From Panorpa germanica (Eukaryota > Arthropoda > Insecta > Mecoptera > Panorpidae): 64,000 bases of DNA. Positions 1-13,500 of the stretch are shown here, in pieces. Position 1 is the first letter of the stretch, and the number at the start of each line of letters is the position of its first letter. The stretch lies in contig OY783204.1 in the NCBI GenBank assembly GCA_963678705.1, forward strand, positions 14,146,759 through 14,210,758. Reading direction: 5' to 3'. The translations under genes and the position numbers were made by a program. The notes under the pieces are model-generated. The model saw only the letters and a list, made by a program, of their open reading frames with translations. It was not told where the DNA came from and searched no databases.

Positions 1-810
1 GGTTTTCTTGGAAATAGTGATTGATCGTTCATGAACATTCAATGGTAACAAACAAATGGTAAGTAAGTAGGCATAAGTACAAGTATGTATATGAGATATT
101 TATAGAAATTCAGTGTGCCTTTGTTGATGTCCGGTGGCCAAGTGACCTTCAAAGAATTAGACCGGCAAAAACCTATAGGTACGTCTACTGCGCTATGGAG
201 AACTATTTTCATTGTCAAACATTATTTTACAAACCGATTACCGTTCCATGAAAAGGCAACTATCTAAAGGTTGTCCTCAGCAATTTGTAATGGGGCCTGA
301 GCACTGGAACATGGTATTCGACGAGAACTGTGTTTCTCACTCGAAAGGTTGTGTAGACATATGTTTTGCCAACGATAATGTGATCCTTATCGGTGCAAAT
401 AGTACAGAAACCCTAGAAAGCCGTTCTCGACCTGCTATATATAAAATCTGTAGTTTCTTGAAGCTACAAAGCTACGAAACAAATACACTAACAACGAATA
501 ATAAACTTTTAACACACCTTGCGCGTGTCACAAGGACGGAATGAAGCATAAACTCAGCAACTATGCCGACACTATACAAGGGGGCATTTATGCTAATAGT
601 TGTGTATTGTGCTTCGGCATGGTATTACAGGATCAATCTTCCAGATCTTCCATGCAAAGAACTATGTTATAGACGATGACGCGTTGTTGCAGAACTGTAT
701 CTACAGAAGTGGTGCAAGTGATATTGGGGACAATTCCTTTAGATTTAAAAATCACTCATGTACTTACTCAAGTACAAATTACGCTAGAACTAAAAAAATC
801 AAATTTTGAT

Positions 811-856
811 GATTTAAAATTAATGCGACAAATTTCGAGGATTTAAAGTTAATGCG
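811..856 (+). repeat. 17-bp direct repeat pair inside the unit
   Basis: GATTTAAAATTAATGCG at 811-827 recurs as GATTTAAAGTTAATGCG at 840-856, a 29-bp spacing with one mismatch. The pair lies in the reverse-transcriptase relic between the PLDL block and the C-terminal block, where the reading frame is lost, and is present in most units. A small internal duplication in the ancestral unit is the simplest reading. Confidence 0.7.
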
Positions 857-908
857 GCTGTAGGATAAAAGTCTGGAGACGATACCAAATATATTGCCAA
901 AGAGATGA

Positions 909-922
909 ATGCATATATGCAT
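909..922. repeat. 14-bp perfect palindrome ATGCATATATGCAT
   Basis: A perfect self-complementary 14-mer in the C-terminal part of the relic. It is kept in nearly all units; the unit at 6346 has a rearranged version near 7250 (gctgaatgcataatatgcatcag). No function is implied by the sequence alone. Confidence 0.75.
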
Positions 923-1116
923 AAGCTCTGGCAAGACAGATGGGACTTAATACAAAAAAGAAGACCTACGTATTGGTTTACAAGGACGTTAATATTGCTT
1001 TGCAACACAAGTGGTTCCCATCTACTATGTGTGTGATCGGCTCCTGCTACTTTAGGTGAAAAAAGTGATTAAAAGTGAGAAATTAATTATGGAAAAAAAT
1101 TAAATAAATTATATGA

Positions 1117-1139
1117 ATACTTTTTCAAACGAAAAGTAT
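1117..1139. other. Conserved hairpin, 8-bp stem and 7-nt loop
   Basis: ATACTTTT (1117-1124) and AAAAGTAT (1132-1139) are exact inverted copies separated by TCAAACG. The hairpin appears unchanged in every unit I compared, which is more constant than much of the surrounding AT-rich DNA. It could form a cruciform or an RNA hairpin if transcribed. Confidence 0.75.
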
Positions 1140-1237
1140 TTAAGTTTGTTTTAAATTTGTGTTAATTTACCCTAAACAAAGTGTTTTTACAAAAGTTTGA
1201 CAGTTGGAAACCAGTGTTAAAAACGAATTTTTCATTA

Positions 1238-1249
1238 CGCGTACACGCG
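1238..1249. repeat. GC-rich inverted repeat CGCGT-AC-ACGCG
   Basis: A 5-bp perfect inverted repeat with a 2-nt centre, one of the few CpG-dense spots in the unit. Several right-hand units carry a C-to-T change in it (tatgcgtacacgcgg, for example near 25026 and 40887), as expected from CpG decay. Confidence 0.65.
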
Positions 1250-1513
1250 GTCTTATAAACATAACCTCAAATTTGTAACTTTGATGTTTGATATAAGACA
1301 TTATTAAGTGCGATAGACAAAAAAAGTGATAATAATTAGGTTAGTGTTAGTGCTAAAACATTAAGTGGTTTAAAATTCAAGAAATCTGTAGAGAAATTTA
1401 AGGAAGACCTCATATAAACACTACAAATATACGGAAGACAAAAGGTTGCCGCCCACTATCAAGTAAGTCGAATAACAATAACTATAATTAATATTAAAAC
1501 ACAAGAATTAGTT

Positions 1514-1521
1514 TATATAAA
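1514..1521 (+). promoter_or_regulatory. TATA-like box within the satellite unit
   Basis: TATATAAA occurs in gtttatataaatgcg about 65 bp before the chosen unit start and is repeated in every unit. Canonical GTAAGT donor-like sites follow (59-64 of the next unit) and precede it (1463-1468). Together they could support transcription of satellite RNA, but this is a short motif in AT-rich DNA. Confidence 0.25.
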
Positions 1522-4500
1522 TGCGTGTTTTAAATAATAATGAGAGTGTATTAATTGTTATAAGTGATTAAGTGAACAATATATGCGGTTTTCTTGGAAA
1601 TAGTGATTGATCGTTCATGATCATTCAATGGTAACAAACAAATGGTAAGTAAGTAGGTAAAAGTACAAGTATGTATATGAGATATTTATAGAAATTCAGT
1701 GTGCCTTTGTTGATGTCCGGTGGCCAAGTGACCTTCAAAGAATTAGACCGGCAAAAACCTATAGGTATGTCTACTGCGCTATGGAGAACTATTTTCATTG
1801 TCGAACATTATTTTACAAACCGATTACCGTTCCATGAAAAGGCAACTATCTAAAGGTTGTCCTCAGCGATCTGTAATGGGGCCTGAGCTCTGGAACATGG
1901 TATTCGACGAGAACTGTGTTTCTCACTCGAAAGGTTGTGTAGACATATGTTTTGCCAACTATAATGTGATCCTTATCGGTGCAAATAGTACAGAAACCCT
2001 AGAAAGCCGTTCTCGACCTGCTATATATTAAATCTGTAGTTTCTTAAAGCTACAAAGCTACGAAACAAATACAGTAACAACGAATGATAAACTTGTAACA
2101 CACCTTGCGCGTGTCACAAGGACGGAATGAAGCTTAAACTCGGCAACTATGCCGACACTATACAAGGGGGCATTTATGCTAATAGTTGTATATTGTGCTT
2201 CGGCATGGTATTACAGGATCAATCTTCCAGATCTTCCATGCAAAGAACTATGTTATTGACGATGACGCGTTGTTGCAGAACTGTATCTACAGAAGTGGTG
2301 CAAGTGATATTGGGGACAATTCCTTTAGATTTAAAAATCACTCATGCACTTACTCAAGTACAAATTTTGCTAGAACTGAAAAAATCAAATTTTGATGATT
2401 TAAAATTAATGCGACAAATTTTGAGGATTTAAAGTTAATGCGGCTCTAGGATAAAAGTCTGGAGACGATACAAAATATATTGCCAAAGAGATGAATGCAT
2501 ATATGCATCAGCTCTGGCAAGACAGTTAGGACTTAATACAAAAAGGAAGACCTACGTTTTGGTTTACAAGGACGTTAATATTGCTTTGCAACACAAGTGG
2601 TTCCTATCTACTATGTGTGTGATCGGCTCCTGCTACTTTAGGTGAAAAAAGTGATTAAAAGTGAGAAATTAATTATGGAAAAAAATTAAATAAATTATAT
2701 GAATACTTTTTCAAACGAAAAGTATTTAAGTTTGTTTTAAATTTGTGTTAATTTACCCTAAACAAAGTGTTTTTACAAAAGTTTTACAGTTGGAAACCAG
2801 TGTTAAAAACAAATTTTTCATTACGCGTACACGCGGTCTTATAAACATAACCTCAAATTTGTAACTTTGATGTTTGATATAAGACATTAATAAGTGCGAT
2901 AGACAAAAAAAGTGATAATAATTAGGTTAGTGTTAGTGCTAAAACATCAAGTGGTTTAAAATTCAAGAAATCTGTTGAAATATATAAGGAAGACCTCATA
3001 TAAACACTACAAATATACGGAAGACAAAAGGTTGCCGCCCACTATCAAGTAAGTCGAATAACATTAACTATAAATAATATTAAAACACAAGAATTAGTTT
3101 ATATAAATGCGTGTTTTAAATAATAATGAGAGTGTATTAATTGTTATAAGTGATTAAATGAACAATATATGCGGTTTTCTTGGAAATAGTGATTGATCGT
3201 TCATGAACATTCAATGGTAACAAACAAATGGTTAGTAAGTAGGTAAAAGTACAAGTATGTATATGAGATATTTATAGAAATTCAGTGTGCCTTTGTTGAT
3301 GTCCGGTGGCCAAGTGACCTTCAAAGAATTAGACCGGCAAAAACCTATAGGTATGTCTACTGCGCTATGGAGAACTATTTTCATTGTCGAACATTATTTT
3401 ACAAACCGATTACCGTTCCATGAAAAGGCAACTATCTAAAGGTTGTCCTCAGCGATCTGTAATGGGGCCTGAGCTCTGGAACATGGTATTCGACGAGAAC
3501 TGTGTTTCTCACTCGAAAGGTTGTGTAGACATATGTTTTGCCAACTATAATGTGATCCTTATCGGTGCAAATAGTACAGAAACCCTAGAAAGCCGTTCTC
3601 GACCTGCTATATATTAAATCTGTAGTTTCTTAAAGCTACAAAGCTACGAAACAAATACAGTAACAACGAATGATAAACTTGTAACACACCTTGCGCGTGT
3701 CACAAGGACGGAATGAAGCTTAAACTCGGCAACTATGCCGACACTATACAAGGGGGCATTTATGCTAATAGTTGTATATTGTGCTTCGGCATGGTATTAC
3801 AGGATCAATCTTCCAGATCTTCCATGCAAAGAACTATGTTATTGACGATGACGCGTTGTTGCAGAACTGTATCTACAGAAGTGGTGCAAGTGATATTGGG
3901 GACAATTCCTTTAGATTTAAAAATCACTCATGCACTTACTCAAGTACAAATTTTGCTAGAACTGAAAAAATCAAATTTTGATGATTTAAAATTAATGCGA
4001 CAAATTTTGAGGATTTAAAGTTAATGCGGCTCTAGGATAAAAGTCTGGAGACGATACAAAATATATTGCCAAAGAGATGAATGCATATATGCATCAGCTC
4101 TGGCAAGACAGATAGGACTTAATACAAAAAGGAAGACCTACGTTTTGGTTTACAAGGACGTTAATATTGCTTTGCAACACAAGTGGTTCCTATCTACTAT
4201 GTGTGTGATCAGCTCTTGCTACTTTAGGTGAAAAAAGTGATTAAAAGTGAGAAATTAATTATGGAAAAAAAATTAAATAAATTATATGAATACTTTTTCA
4301 AACGAAAAGTATTTAAGTTTGTTTTAAATTTGTGTTAATTTACCCTAAACAAAGTGTTTTTACAAAAGTTTTACAGTTGGAAACCAGTGTTAAAAACGAA
4401 TTTTTCATTACGCGTACACGCGGTCTTATAAACATAACCTCAAATTTGTAACTTTGATGTTTGATATAAGACATTAATAAGTGCGATAGACAAAAAAAGT

Positions 4501-7500
4501 GATAATAATTAGGTTAGTGTTAGTGCTAAAACATCAAGTGGTTTAAAATTCAAGAAATCTGTTGAAATATATAAGGAAGACCTCATATAAACACTACAAA
4601 TATACGGAAGACAAAAGGTTGCCGCCCACTATCAAGTAAGTCGAATAACATTAACTATAAATAATATTAAAACACAAGAATTAGTTTATATAAATGCGTG
4701 TTTTAAATAATAATGAGAGTGTATTAATTGTTATAAGTGATTAAATGAACAATATATGCGGTTTTCTTGGAAATAGTGATTGATCGTTCATGAACATTCA
4801 ATGGTAACAAACAAATGGTAAGTAAGTAGGCATAAGTACAAGTATGTATATGAGATATTTATAGAAATTCAGTGTGCCTTTGTTGATGTCCGGTGGCCAA
4901 GTGACCTTCAAAGAATTAGACCGGCAAAAACCTATAGGTACGTCTACTGCGCTATGAAGAACTATTTTCATTGTCAAACATTATTTTACAAACCGATTAC
5001 CGTTCCATGAAAAGGCAACTATCTAAAGGTTGTCCTCAGCAATTTGTAATGGGGCCTGAGCACTGGAACATGGTATTCGACGAGAACTGTGTTTCTCACT
5101 CGAAAGGTTGTGTAGACATATGTTTTGCCAACGATAATGTGATCCTTATCGGTGCAAATAGTACAGAAACCCTAGAAAGCCGTTCTCGACCTGCTATATA
5201 TAAAATCTGTAGTTTCTTGAAGCTACAAAGCTACGAAACAAATACACTAACAACGAATAATAAACTTTTAACACACCTTGCGCGTGTCACAAGGACGGAA
5301 TGAAGCATAAACTCAGCAACTATGCCGACACTATACAAGGGGGCATTTATGCTAATAGTTGTGTATTGTGCTTCGGCATGGTATTACAGGATCAATCTTC
5401 CAGATCTTCCATGCAAAGAACTATGTTATAGACGATGACGCGTTGTTGCAGAACTGTATCTACAGAAGTGGTGCAAGTGATATTGGGGACAATTCCTTTA
5501 GATTTAAAAATCACTCATGTACTTACTCAAGTACAAATTACGCTAGAACTAAAAAAATCAAATTTTGATGATTTAAAATTAATGCGACAAATTTCGAGGA
5601 TTTAAAGTTAATGCGGCTGTAGGATAAAAGTCTGGAGACGATACCAAATATATTGCCAAAGAGATGAATGCATATATGCATAAGCTCTGGCAAGACAGAT
5701 GGGACTTAATACAAAAAAGAAGACCTACGTATTGGTTTACAAGGACGTTAATATTGCTTTGCAACACAAGTGGTTCCCATCTACTATGTGTGTGATCGGC
5801 TCCTGCTACTTTAGGTGAAAAAAGTGATTAAAAGTGAGAAATTAATTATGGAAAAAAATTAAATAAATTATATGAATACTTTTTCAAACGAAAAGTATTT
5901 AAGTTTGTTTTAAATTTGTGTTAATTTACCCTAAACAAAGTGTTTTTACAAAAGTTTGACAGTTGGAAACCAGTGTTAAAAACGAATTTTTCATTACGCG
6001 TACACGCGGTCTTATAAACATAACCTCAAATTTGTAACTTTGATGTTTGATATAAGACATTATTAAGTGCGATAGACAAAAAAAGTGATAATAATTAGGT
6101 TAGTGTTAGTGCTAAAACATTAAGTGGTTTAAAATTCAAGAAATCTGTAGAGAAATTTAAGGAAGACCTCATATAAACACTACAAATATACGGAAGACAA
6201 AAGGTTGCCGCCCACTATCAAGTAAGTCGAATAACAATAACTATAATTAATATTAAAACACAAGAATTAGTTTATATAAATGCGTGTTTTAAATAATAAT
6301 GAGAGTGTATTAATTGTTATAAGTGATTAAGTGAACAATATATGCGGTTTTCTTGGAAATAGTGATTGATCGTTCATGATCATTCAATGGTAACAAACAA
6401 ATGGTAAGTAAGTAGGTAAAAGTACAAGTATGTATATGAGATATTTATAGAAATTCAGTGTGCCTTTGTTGATGTCCGGTGGCCAAGTGACCTTCAAAGA
6501 ATTAGACCGGCAAAAACCTATAGGTATGTCTACTGCGCTATGGAGAACTATTTTCATTGTCGAACATTATTTTACAAACCGATTACCGTTCCATGAAAAG
6601 GCAACTATCTAAAGGTTGTCCTCAGCGATCTGTAATGGGGCCTGAGCTCTGGAACATGGTATTCGACGAGAACTGTGTTTCTCACTCGAAAGGTTGTGTA
6701 GACATATGTTTTGCCAACTATAATGTGATCCTTATCGGTGCAAATAGTACAGAAACCCTAGAAAGCCGTTCTCGACCTGCTATATATTAAATCTGTAGTT
6801 TCTTAAAGCTACAAAGCTACGAAACAAATACAGTAACAACGAATGATAAACTTGTAACACACCTTGCGCGTGTCACAAGGACGGAATGAAGCTTAAACTC
6901 GGCAACTATGCCGACACTATACAAGGGGGCATTTATGCTAATAGTTGTATATTGTGCTTCGGCATGGTATTACAGGATCAATCTTCCAGATCTTCCATGC
7001 AAAGAACTATGTTATTGACGATGACGCGTTGTTGCAGAACTGTATCTACAGAAGTGGTGCAAGTGATATTGGGGACAATTCCTTTAGATTTAAAAATCAC
7101 TCATGCACTTACTCAAGTACAAATTTTGCTAGAACTGAAAAAATCAAATTTTGATGATTTAAAATTAATGCGACAAATTTTGAGGATTTAAAGTTAATGC
7201 GGCTCTAGGATAAAAGTCTGGAGACGATACAAAATATATTGCCAAGAGCTGAATGCATAATATGCATCAGCTCTGGCAAGACAGATAGGACTTAATACAA
7301 AAAGGAAGACCTACGTTTTGGTTTACAAGGACGTTAATATTGCTTTGCAACACAAGTGGTTCCTATCTACTATGTGTGTGATCAGCTCTTGCTACTTTAG
7401 GTGAAAAAAGTGATTAAAAGTGAGAAATTAATTATGGAAAAAAATTAAATAAATTATATGAATACTTTTTCAAACGAAAAGTATTTAAGTTTGTTTTAAA

Positions 7501-10500
7501 TTTGTGTTAATTTACCCTAAACAAAGTGTTTTTACAAAAGTTTTACAGTTGGAAACCAGTGTTAAAAACGAATTTTTCATTACGCGTACACGCGGTCTTA
7601 TAAACATAACCTCAAATTTGTAACTTTGATGTTTGATATAAGACATTAATAAGTGCGATAGACAAAAAAAGTGATAATAATTAGGTTAGTGTTAGTGCTA
7701 AAACATCAAGTGGTTTAAAATTCAAGAAATCTGTTGAAATATATAAGGAAGACCTCATATAAACACTACAAATATACGGAAGACAAAAGGTTGCCGCCCA
7801 CTATCAAGTAAGTCGAATAACATTAACTATAAATAATATTAAAACACAAGAATTAGTTTATATAAATGCGTGTTTTAAATAATAATGAGAGTGTATTAAT
7901 TGTTATAAGTGATTAAATGAACAATATATGCGGTTTTCTTGGAAATAGTGATTGATCGTTCATGAACATTCAATGGTAACAAACAAATGGTAAGTAAGTA
8001 GGCATAAGTACAAGTATGTATATGAGATATTAATAGAAATTCAGTGTGCCTTTGTTGATGTCCGGTGGCCAAGTGACCTTCAAAGAATTAGACCGGAAAA
8101 AACCTATAGGTACGTCTACTGCGCTATGGAGAACTATTTTCATTGTCAAACATTATTTTACAAACCGATTACCGTTCCATGAAAAGGCAACTATCTAAAG
8201 GTTGTCCTCAGCAATTTGTAATGGGGCCTGAGCACTGGAACATGGTATTCGACGAGAACTGTGTTTCTCACTCGAAAGGTTGTGTAGACATATGTTTTGC
8301 CAACGATAATGTGATCCTTATCGGTGCAAATAGTACAGAAACCCTAGAAAGCCGTTCTCGACCTGCTATATATAAAATCTGTAGTTTCTTGAAGCTACAA
8401 AGCTACGAAACAAATACACTAACAACGAATAATAAACTTTTAACACACCTTGCGCGTGTCACAAGGACGGAATGAAGCTTAAACTCAGCAACTATGCCGA
8501 CACTATACAAGGGGGCATTTATGCTAATAGTTGTGTATTGTGCTTCGGCATGGTATTACAGGATCAATCTTCCAGATCTTCCATGCAAAGAACTATGTTA
8601 TAGACGATGACGCGTTGTTGCAGAACTGTATCTACAGAAGTGGTGCAAGTGATATTGGGGACAATTCCTTTAGATTTAAAAATCACTCATGTACTTACTC
8701 AAGTACAAATTACGCTAGAACTAAAAAAATCAAATTTTGATGATTTAAAATTAATGCGACAAATTTCGAGGATTTAAAGTTAATGCGGCTGTAGGATAAA
8801 AGTCTGGAGACGATACCAAATATATTGCCAAAGAGATGAATGCATATATGCATAAGCTCTGGCAAGACAGATGGGACTTAATACAAAAAAGAAGACCTAC
8901 GTATTGGTTTACAAGGACGTTAATATTGCTTTGCAACACAAGTGGTTCCCATCTACTATGTGTGTGATCGGCTCCTGCTACTTTAGGTGAAAAAAGTGAT
9001 TAAAAGTGAGAAATTAATTATGGAAAAAAATTAAATAAATTATATGAATACTTTTTCAAACGAAAAGTATTTAAGTTTGTTTTAAATTTGTGTTAATTTA
9101 CCCTAAACAAAGTGTTTTTACAAAAGTTTGACAGTTGGAAACCAGTGTTAAAAACGAATTTTTCATTACGCGTACACGCGGTCTTATAAACATAACCTCA
9201 AATTTGTAACTTTGATGTTTGATATAAGACATTATTAAGTGCGATAGACAAAAAAAGTGATAATAATTAGGTTAGTGTTAGTGCTAAAACATTAAGTGGT
9301 TTAAAATTCAAGAAATCTGTAGAGAAATTTAAGGAAGACCTCATATAAACACTACAAATATACGGAAGACAAAAGGTTGCCGCCCACTATCAAGTAAGTC
9401 GAATAACAATAACTATAATTAATATTAAAACACAAGAATTAGTTTATATAAATGCGTGTTTTAAATAATAATGAGAGTGTATTAATTGTTATAAGTGATT
9501 AAGTGAACAATATATGCGGTTTTCTTGGAAATAGTGATTGATCGTTCATGATCATTCAATGGTAACAAACAAATGGTAAGTAAGTAGGTAAAAGTACAAG
9601 TATGTATATGAGATATTTATAGAAATTCAGTGTGCCTTTGTTGATGTCCGGTGGCCAAGTGACCTTCAAAGAATTAGACCGGCAAAAACCTATAGGTATG
9701 TCTACTGCGCTATGGAGAACTATTTTCATTGTCGAACATTATTTTACAAACCGATTACCGTTCCATGAAAAGGCAACTATCTAAAGGTTGTCCTCAGCGA
9801 TCTGTAATGGGGCCTGAGCTCTGGAACATGGTATTCGACGAGAACTGTGTTTCTCACTCGAAAGGTTGTGTAGACATATGTTTTGCCAACTATAATGTGA
9901 TCCTTATCGGTGCAAATAGTACAGAAACCCTAGAAAGCCGTTCTCGACCTGCTATATATTAAATCTGTAGTTTCTTAAAGCTACAAAGCTACGAAACAAA
10001 TACAGTAACAACAAATGATAAACTTGTAACACACCTTGCGCGTGTCACAAGGACGGAATGAAGCTTAAACTCGGCAACTATGCCGACACTATACAAGGGG
10101 GCATTTATGCTAATAGTTGTATATTGTGCTTCGGCATGGTATTACAGGATCAATCTTCCAGATCTTCCATGCAAAGAACTATGTTATTGACGATGACGCG
10201 TTGTTGCAGAACTGTATCTACAGAAGTGGTGCAAGTGATATTGGGGACAATTCCTTTAGATTTAAAAATCACTCATGCACTTACTCAAGTACAAATTTTG
10301 CTAGAACTGAAAAAATCAAATTTTGATGATTTAAAATTAATGCGACAAATTTTGAGGATTTAAAGTTAATGCGGCTCTAGGATAAAAGTCTGGAGACGAT
10401 ACAAAATATATTGCCAAAGAGATGAATGCATATATGCATCAGCTCTGGCAAGACAGATAGGACTTAATACAAAAAGGAAGACCTACGTTTTGGTTTACAA

Positions 10501-13500
10501 GGACGTTAATATTGCTTTGCAACACAAGTGGTTCCTATCTACTATGTGTGTGATCAGCTCTTGCTACTTTAGGTGAAAAAAGTGATTAAAAGTGAGAAAT
10601 TAATTATGGAAAAAAATTAAATAAATTATATGAATACTTTTTCAAACGAAAAGTATTTAAGTTTGTTTTAAATTTGTGTTAATTTACCCTAAACAAAGTG
10701 TTTTTACAAAAGTTTTACAGTTGGAAACCAGTGTTAAAAACGAATTTTTCATTACGCGTACACGCGGTCTTATAAACATAACCTCAAATTTGTAACTTTG
10801 ATGTTTGATATAAGACATTAATAAGTGCGATAGACAAAAAAAGTGATAATAATTAGGTTAGTGTTAGTGCTAAAACATCAAGTGGTTTAAAATTCAAGAA
10901 ATCTGTTGAAATATATAAGGAAGACCTCATATAAACACTACAAATATACGGAAGACAAAAGGTTGCCGCCCACTATCAAGTAAGTCGAATAACATTAACT
11001 ATAAATAATATTAAAACACAAGAATTAGTTTATATAAATGCGTGTTTTAAATAATAATGAGAGTGTATTAATTGTTATAAGTGATTAAATGAACAATATA
11101 TGCGGTTTTCTTGGAAATAGTGATTGATCGTTCATGAACATTCAATGGTAACAAACAAATGGTAAGTAAGTAGGCATAAGTACAAGTATGTATATGAGAT
11201 ATTTATAGAAATTCAGTGTGCCTTTGTTGATGTCCGGTGGCCAAGTGACCTTCAAAGAATTAGACCGGCAAAAACCTATAGGTACGTCTACTGCGCTATG
11301 GAGAACTATTTTCATTGTCAAACATTATTTTACAAACCGATTACCGTTCCATGAAAAGGCAACTATCTAAAGGTTGTCCTCAGCAATTTGTAATGGGGCC
11401 TGAGCACTGGAACATGGTATTCGACGAGAACTGTGTTTCTCACTCGAAAGGTTGTGTAGACATATGTTTTGCCAACGATAATGTGATCCTTATCGGTGCA
11501 AATAGTACAGAAACCCTAGAAAGCCGTTCTCGACCTGCTATATATAAAATCTGTAGTTTCTTGAAGCTACAAAGCTACGAAACAAATACACTAACAACGA
11601 ATAATAAACTTTTAACACACCTTGCGCGTGTCACAAGGACGGAATGAAGCTTAAACTCAGCAACTATGCCGACACTATACAAGGGGGCATTTATGCTAAT
11701 AGTTGTGTATTGTGCTTCGGCATGGTATTACAGGATCAATCTTCCAGATCTTCCATGCAAAGAACTATGTTATAGACGATGACGCGTTGTTGCAGAACTG
11801 TATCTACAGAAGTGGTGCAAGTGATATTGGGGACAATTCCTTTAGATTTAAAAATCACTCATGTACTTACTCAAGTACAAATTACGCTAGAACTGAAAAA
11901 ATCAAATTTTGATGATTTAAAATTAATGCGACAAATTTCGAGGATTTAAAGTTATTGCGGCTGTAAGATAAAAGTCTGGAGACGATACCAAATATATTGC
12001 CAAAGAGATGAATGCATATATGCATAAGCTCTGGCAAGACAGATGGGACTTAATACAAAAAGGAAGACCTACGTATTGGTTTACAAGGACGTTAATATTG
12101 CTTTGCAACACAAGTGGTTCCTATCTACTATGTGTGTGATCGGCTCCTGCTACTTTAGGTGAAAAAAGTGATTAAAAGTGAGAAATTAATTATGGAAAAA
12201 AATTAAATAAATTATATGAATACTTTTTCAAACGAAAAGTATTTAAGTTTGTTTTAAATTTGTGTTAATTTCCCTAAACAAAGTGTTTTTACAAAAGTTT
12301 GACAGTTGGAAACCAGTGTTAAAAACGAATTTTTCATTACGCGTACACGCGGTCTTATAAACATAGCCTCAAATTTGTAACTTTGATGTTTGATATAAGA
12401 CATTAATAAGTGCGATAGACAAAAAAAGTGATAATAATTAGGTTAGTGTTAGTGCTAAAACATCAAGTGGTTTAAAATTCAAGAAATCTGTAGAGATATT
12501 TAAGGAAGACCTCATATAAACACTACAAATATACGGAAGACAAAAGGTTGCCGCCCACTATCAAGTAAGTCGAATAACATTAACTATAAATAATATTAAA
12601 ACACAAGAATTAGTTTATATAAATGCGTGTTTTAAATAATAATGAGAGTGTATTAATTGTTATAAGTGATTAAGTGAACAATATATGCGGTTTTCTTGGA
12701 AATAGTGATTGATCGTTCATGATCATTCAATGGTAACAAACAAATGGTAAGTAAGTAGGCAAAAGTACAAGTATGTATATGAGATATTTATAGAAATTCA
12801 GTGTGCCTTTGTTGATGTCCGGTGGCCAAGTGACCTTCAAAGAATTAGACCGGCAAAAACCTATAGGTATGTCTACTGCGCTATGGAGAACTATTTTCAT
12901 TGTCGAACATTATTTTACAAACCGATTACCGTTCCATGAAAAGGCAACTATCTAAAGGTTGTCCTCAGCGATCTGTAATGGGGCCTGAGCTCTGGAACAT
13001 GGTATTCGACGAGAACTGTGTTTCTCACTCGAAAGGTTGTGTAGACATATGTTTTGCCAACTATAATGTGATCCTTATCGGTGCAAATAGTACAGAAACC
13101 CTAGAAAGCCGTTCTCGACCTGCTATATATAAAATCTGTAGTTTCTTAAAGCTGCAAAGCTACGAAACAAATACAGTAACAACGAATGATAAACTTGTAA
13201 CACACCTTGCGCGTGTCACAAGGACGGAATGAAGCTTAAACTCGGCAACTATGCCGACACTATACAAGGGGGCATTTATGCTAATAGTTGTATATTGTGC
13301 TTCGGCATGGTATTACAGGATCAATCTTCCAGATCTTCCATGCAAAGAACTATGTTATTGACGATGACGCGTTGTTGCAGAACTGTATCTACAGAAGTGG
13401 TGCAAGTGATATTGGGGACAATTCCTTTAGATTTAAAAATCACTCATGCACTTACTCAAGTACAAATTTTGCTAGAACTGAAAAAATCAAATTTTGATGA

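Larger units (their letters stand above)
91..1058 (+). pseudogene. Non-LTR retrotransposon reverse transcriptase relic (first unit, repeated in all)
   Basis: Translated piecewise, this stretch matches the order of a non-LTR reverse transcriptase of R1/TRAS type. Frame 3 (91-248) gives EIFIEIQ then AFVDVRWPSDL, the motif A region usually read as D-I-x-G-A-F-D-N-x-W-W-P. Frame 2 (212-544) gives LSKGCPQ, MGPEHWNMVFDE and, where YADD is expected, FAND or FANY. A TGA at 542 sits where the family usually has Trp, and the same frame goes on with LYKGAF and CASAW. Frame 1 (about 650-760) gives QRTMLL and CRTVSTEVVQVI then PLDL. Frame 2 (905-970) gives LWQDRWDLIQKRRPTY and frame 1 (to 1058) gives HKWF and CVIGSCYF, similar to the C-terminal region. 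At least four frame changes and a lost YADD mean it is inactive. The R1/TRAS assignment is from memory of the motifs; another jockey-superfamily clade is possible. Confidence 0.8.
1059..1586. repeat. Non-coding part of the satellite unit (first unit)
   Basis: About 530 bp of AT-rich DNA with no convincing reading frame, recurring at the same place in each unit and continuing into roughly the first 90 bp of the next. It holds a hairpin (1117-1139), a short GC inverted repeat (1238-1249), many AGTG words, a donor-like GTAAGT (1463-1468) and a TATA-like box (1514-1521). A single ttaggttag lies near 1336. The origin of this half is not recognised; it could be the UTR of the parent element or unrelated host DNA. 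Confidence 0.7.

Noticed and set aside
1330-1350. ttaggttagtgttag as a telomeric (TTAGG)n trace
   Set aside because: Only one full TTAGG is present per unit; too short to separate from chance, even though TRAS-type elements do target such repeats.
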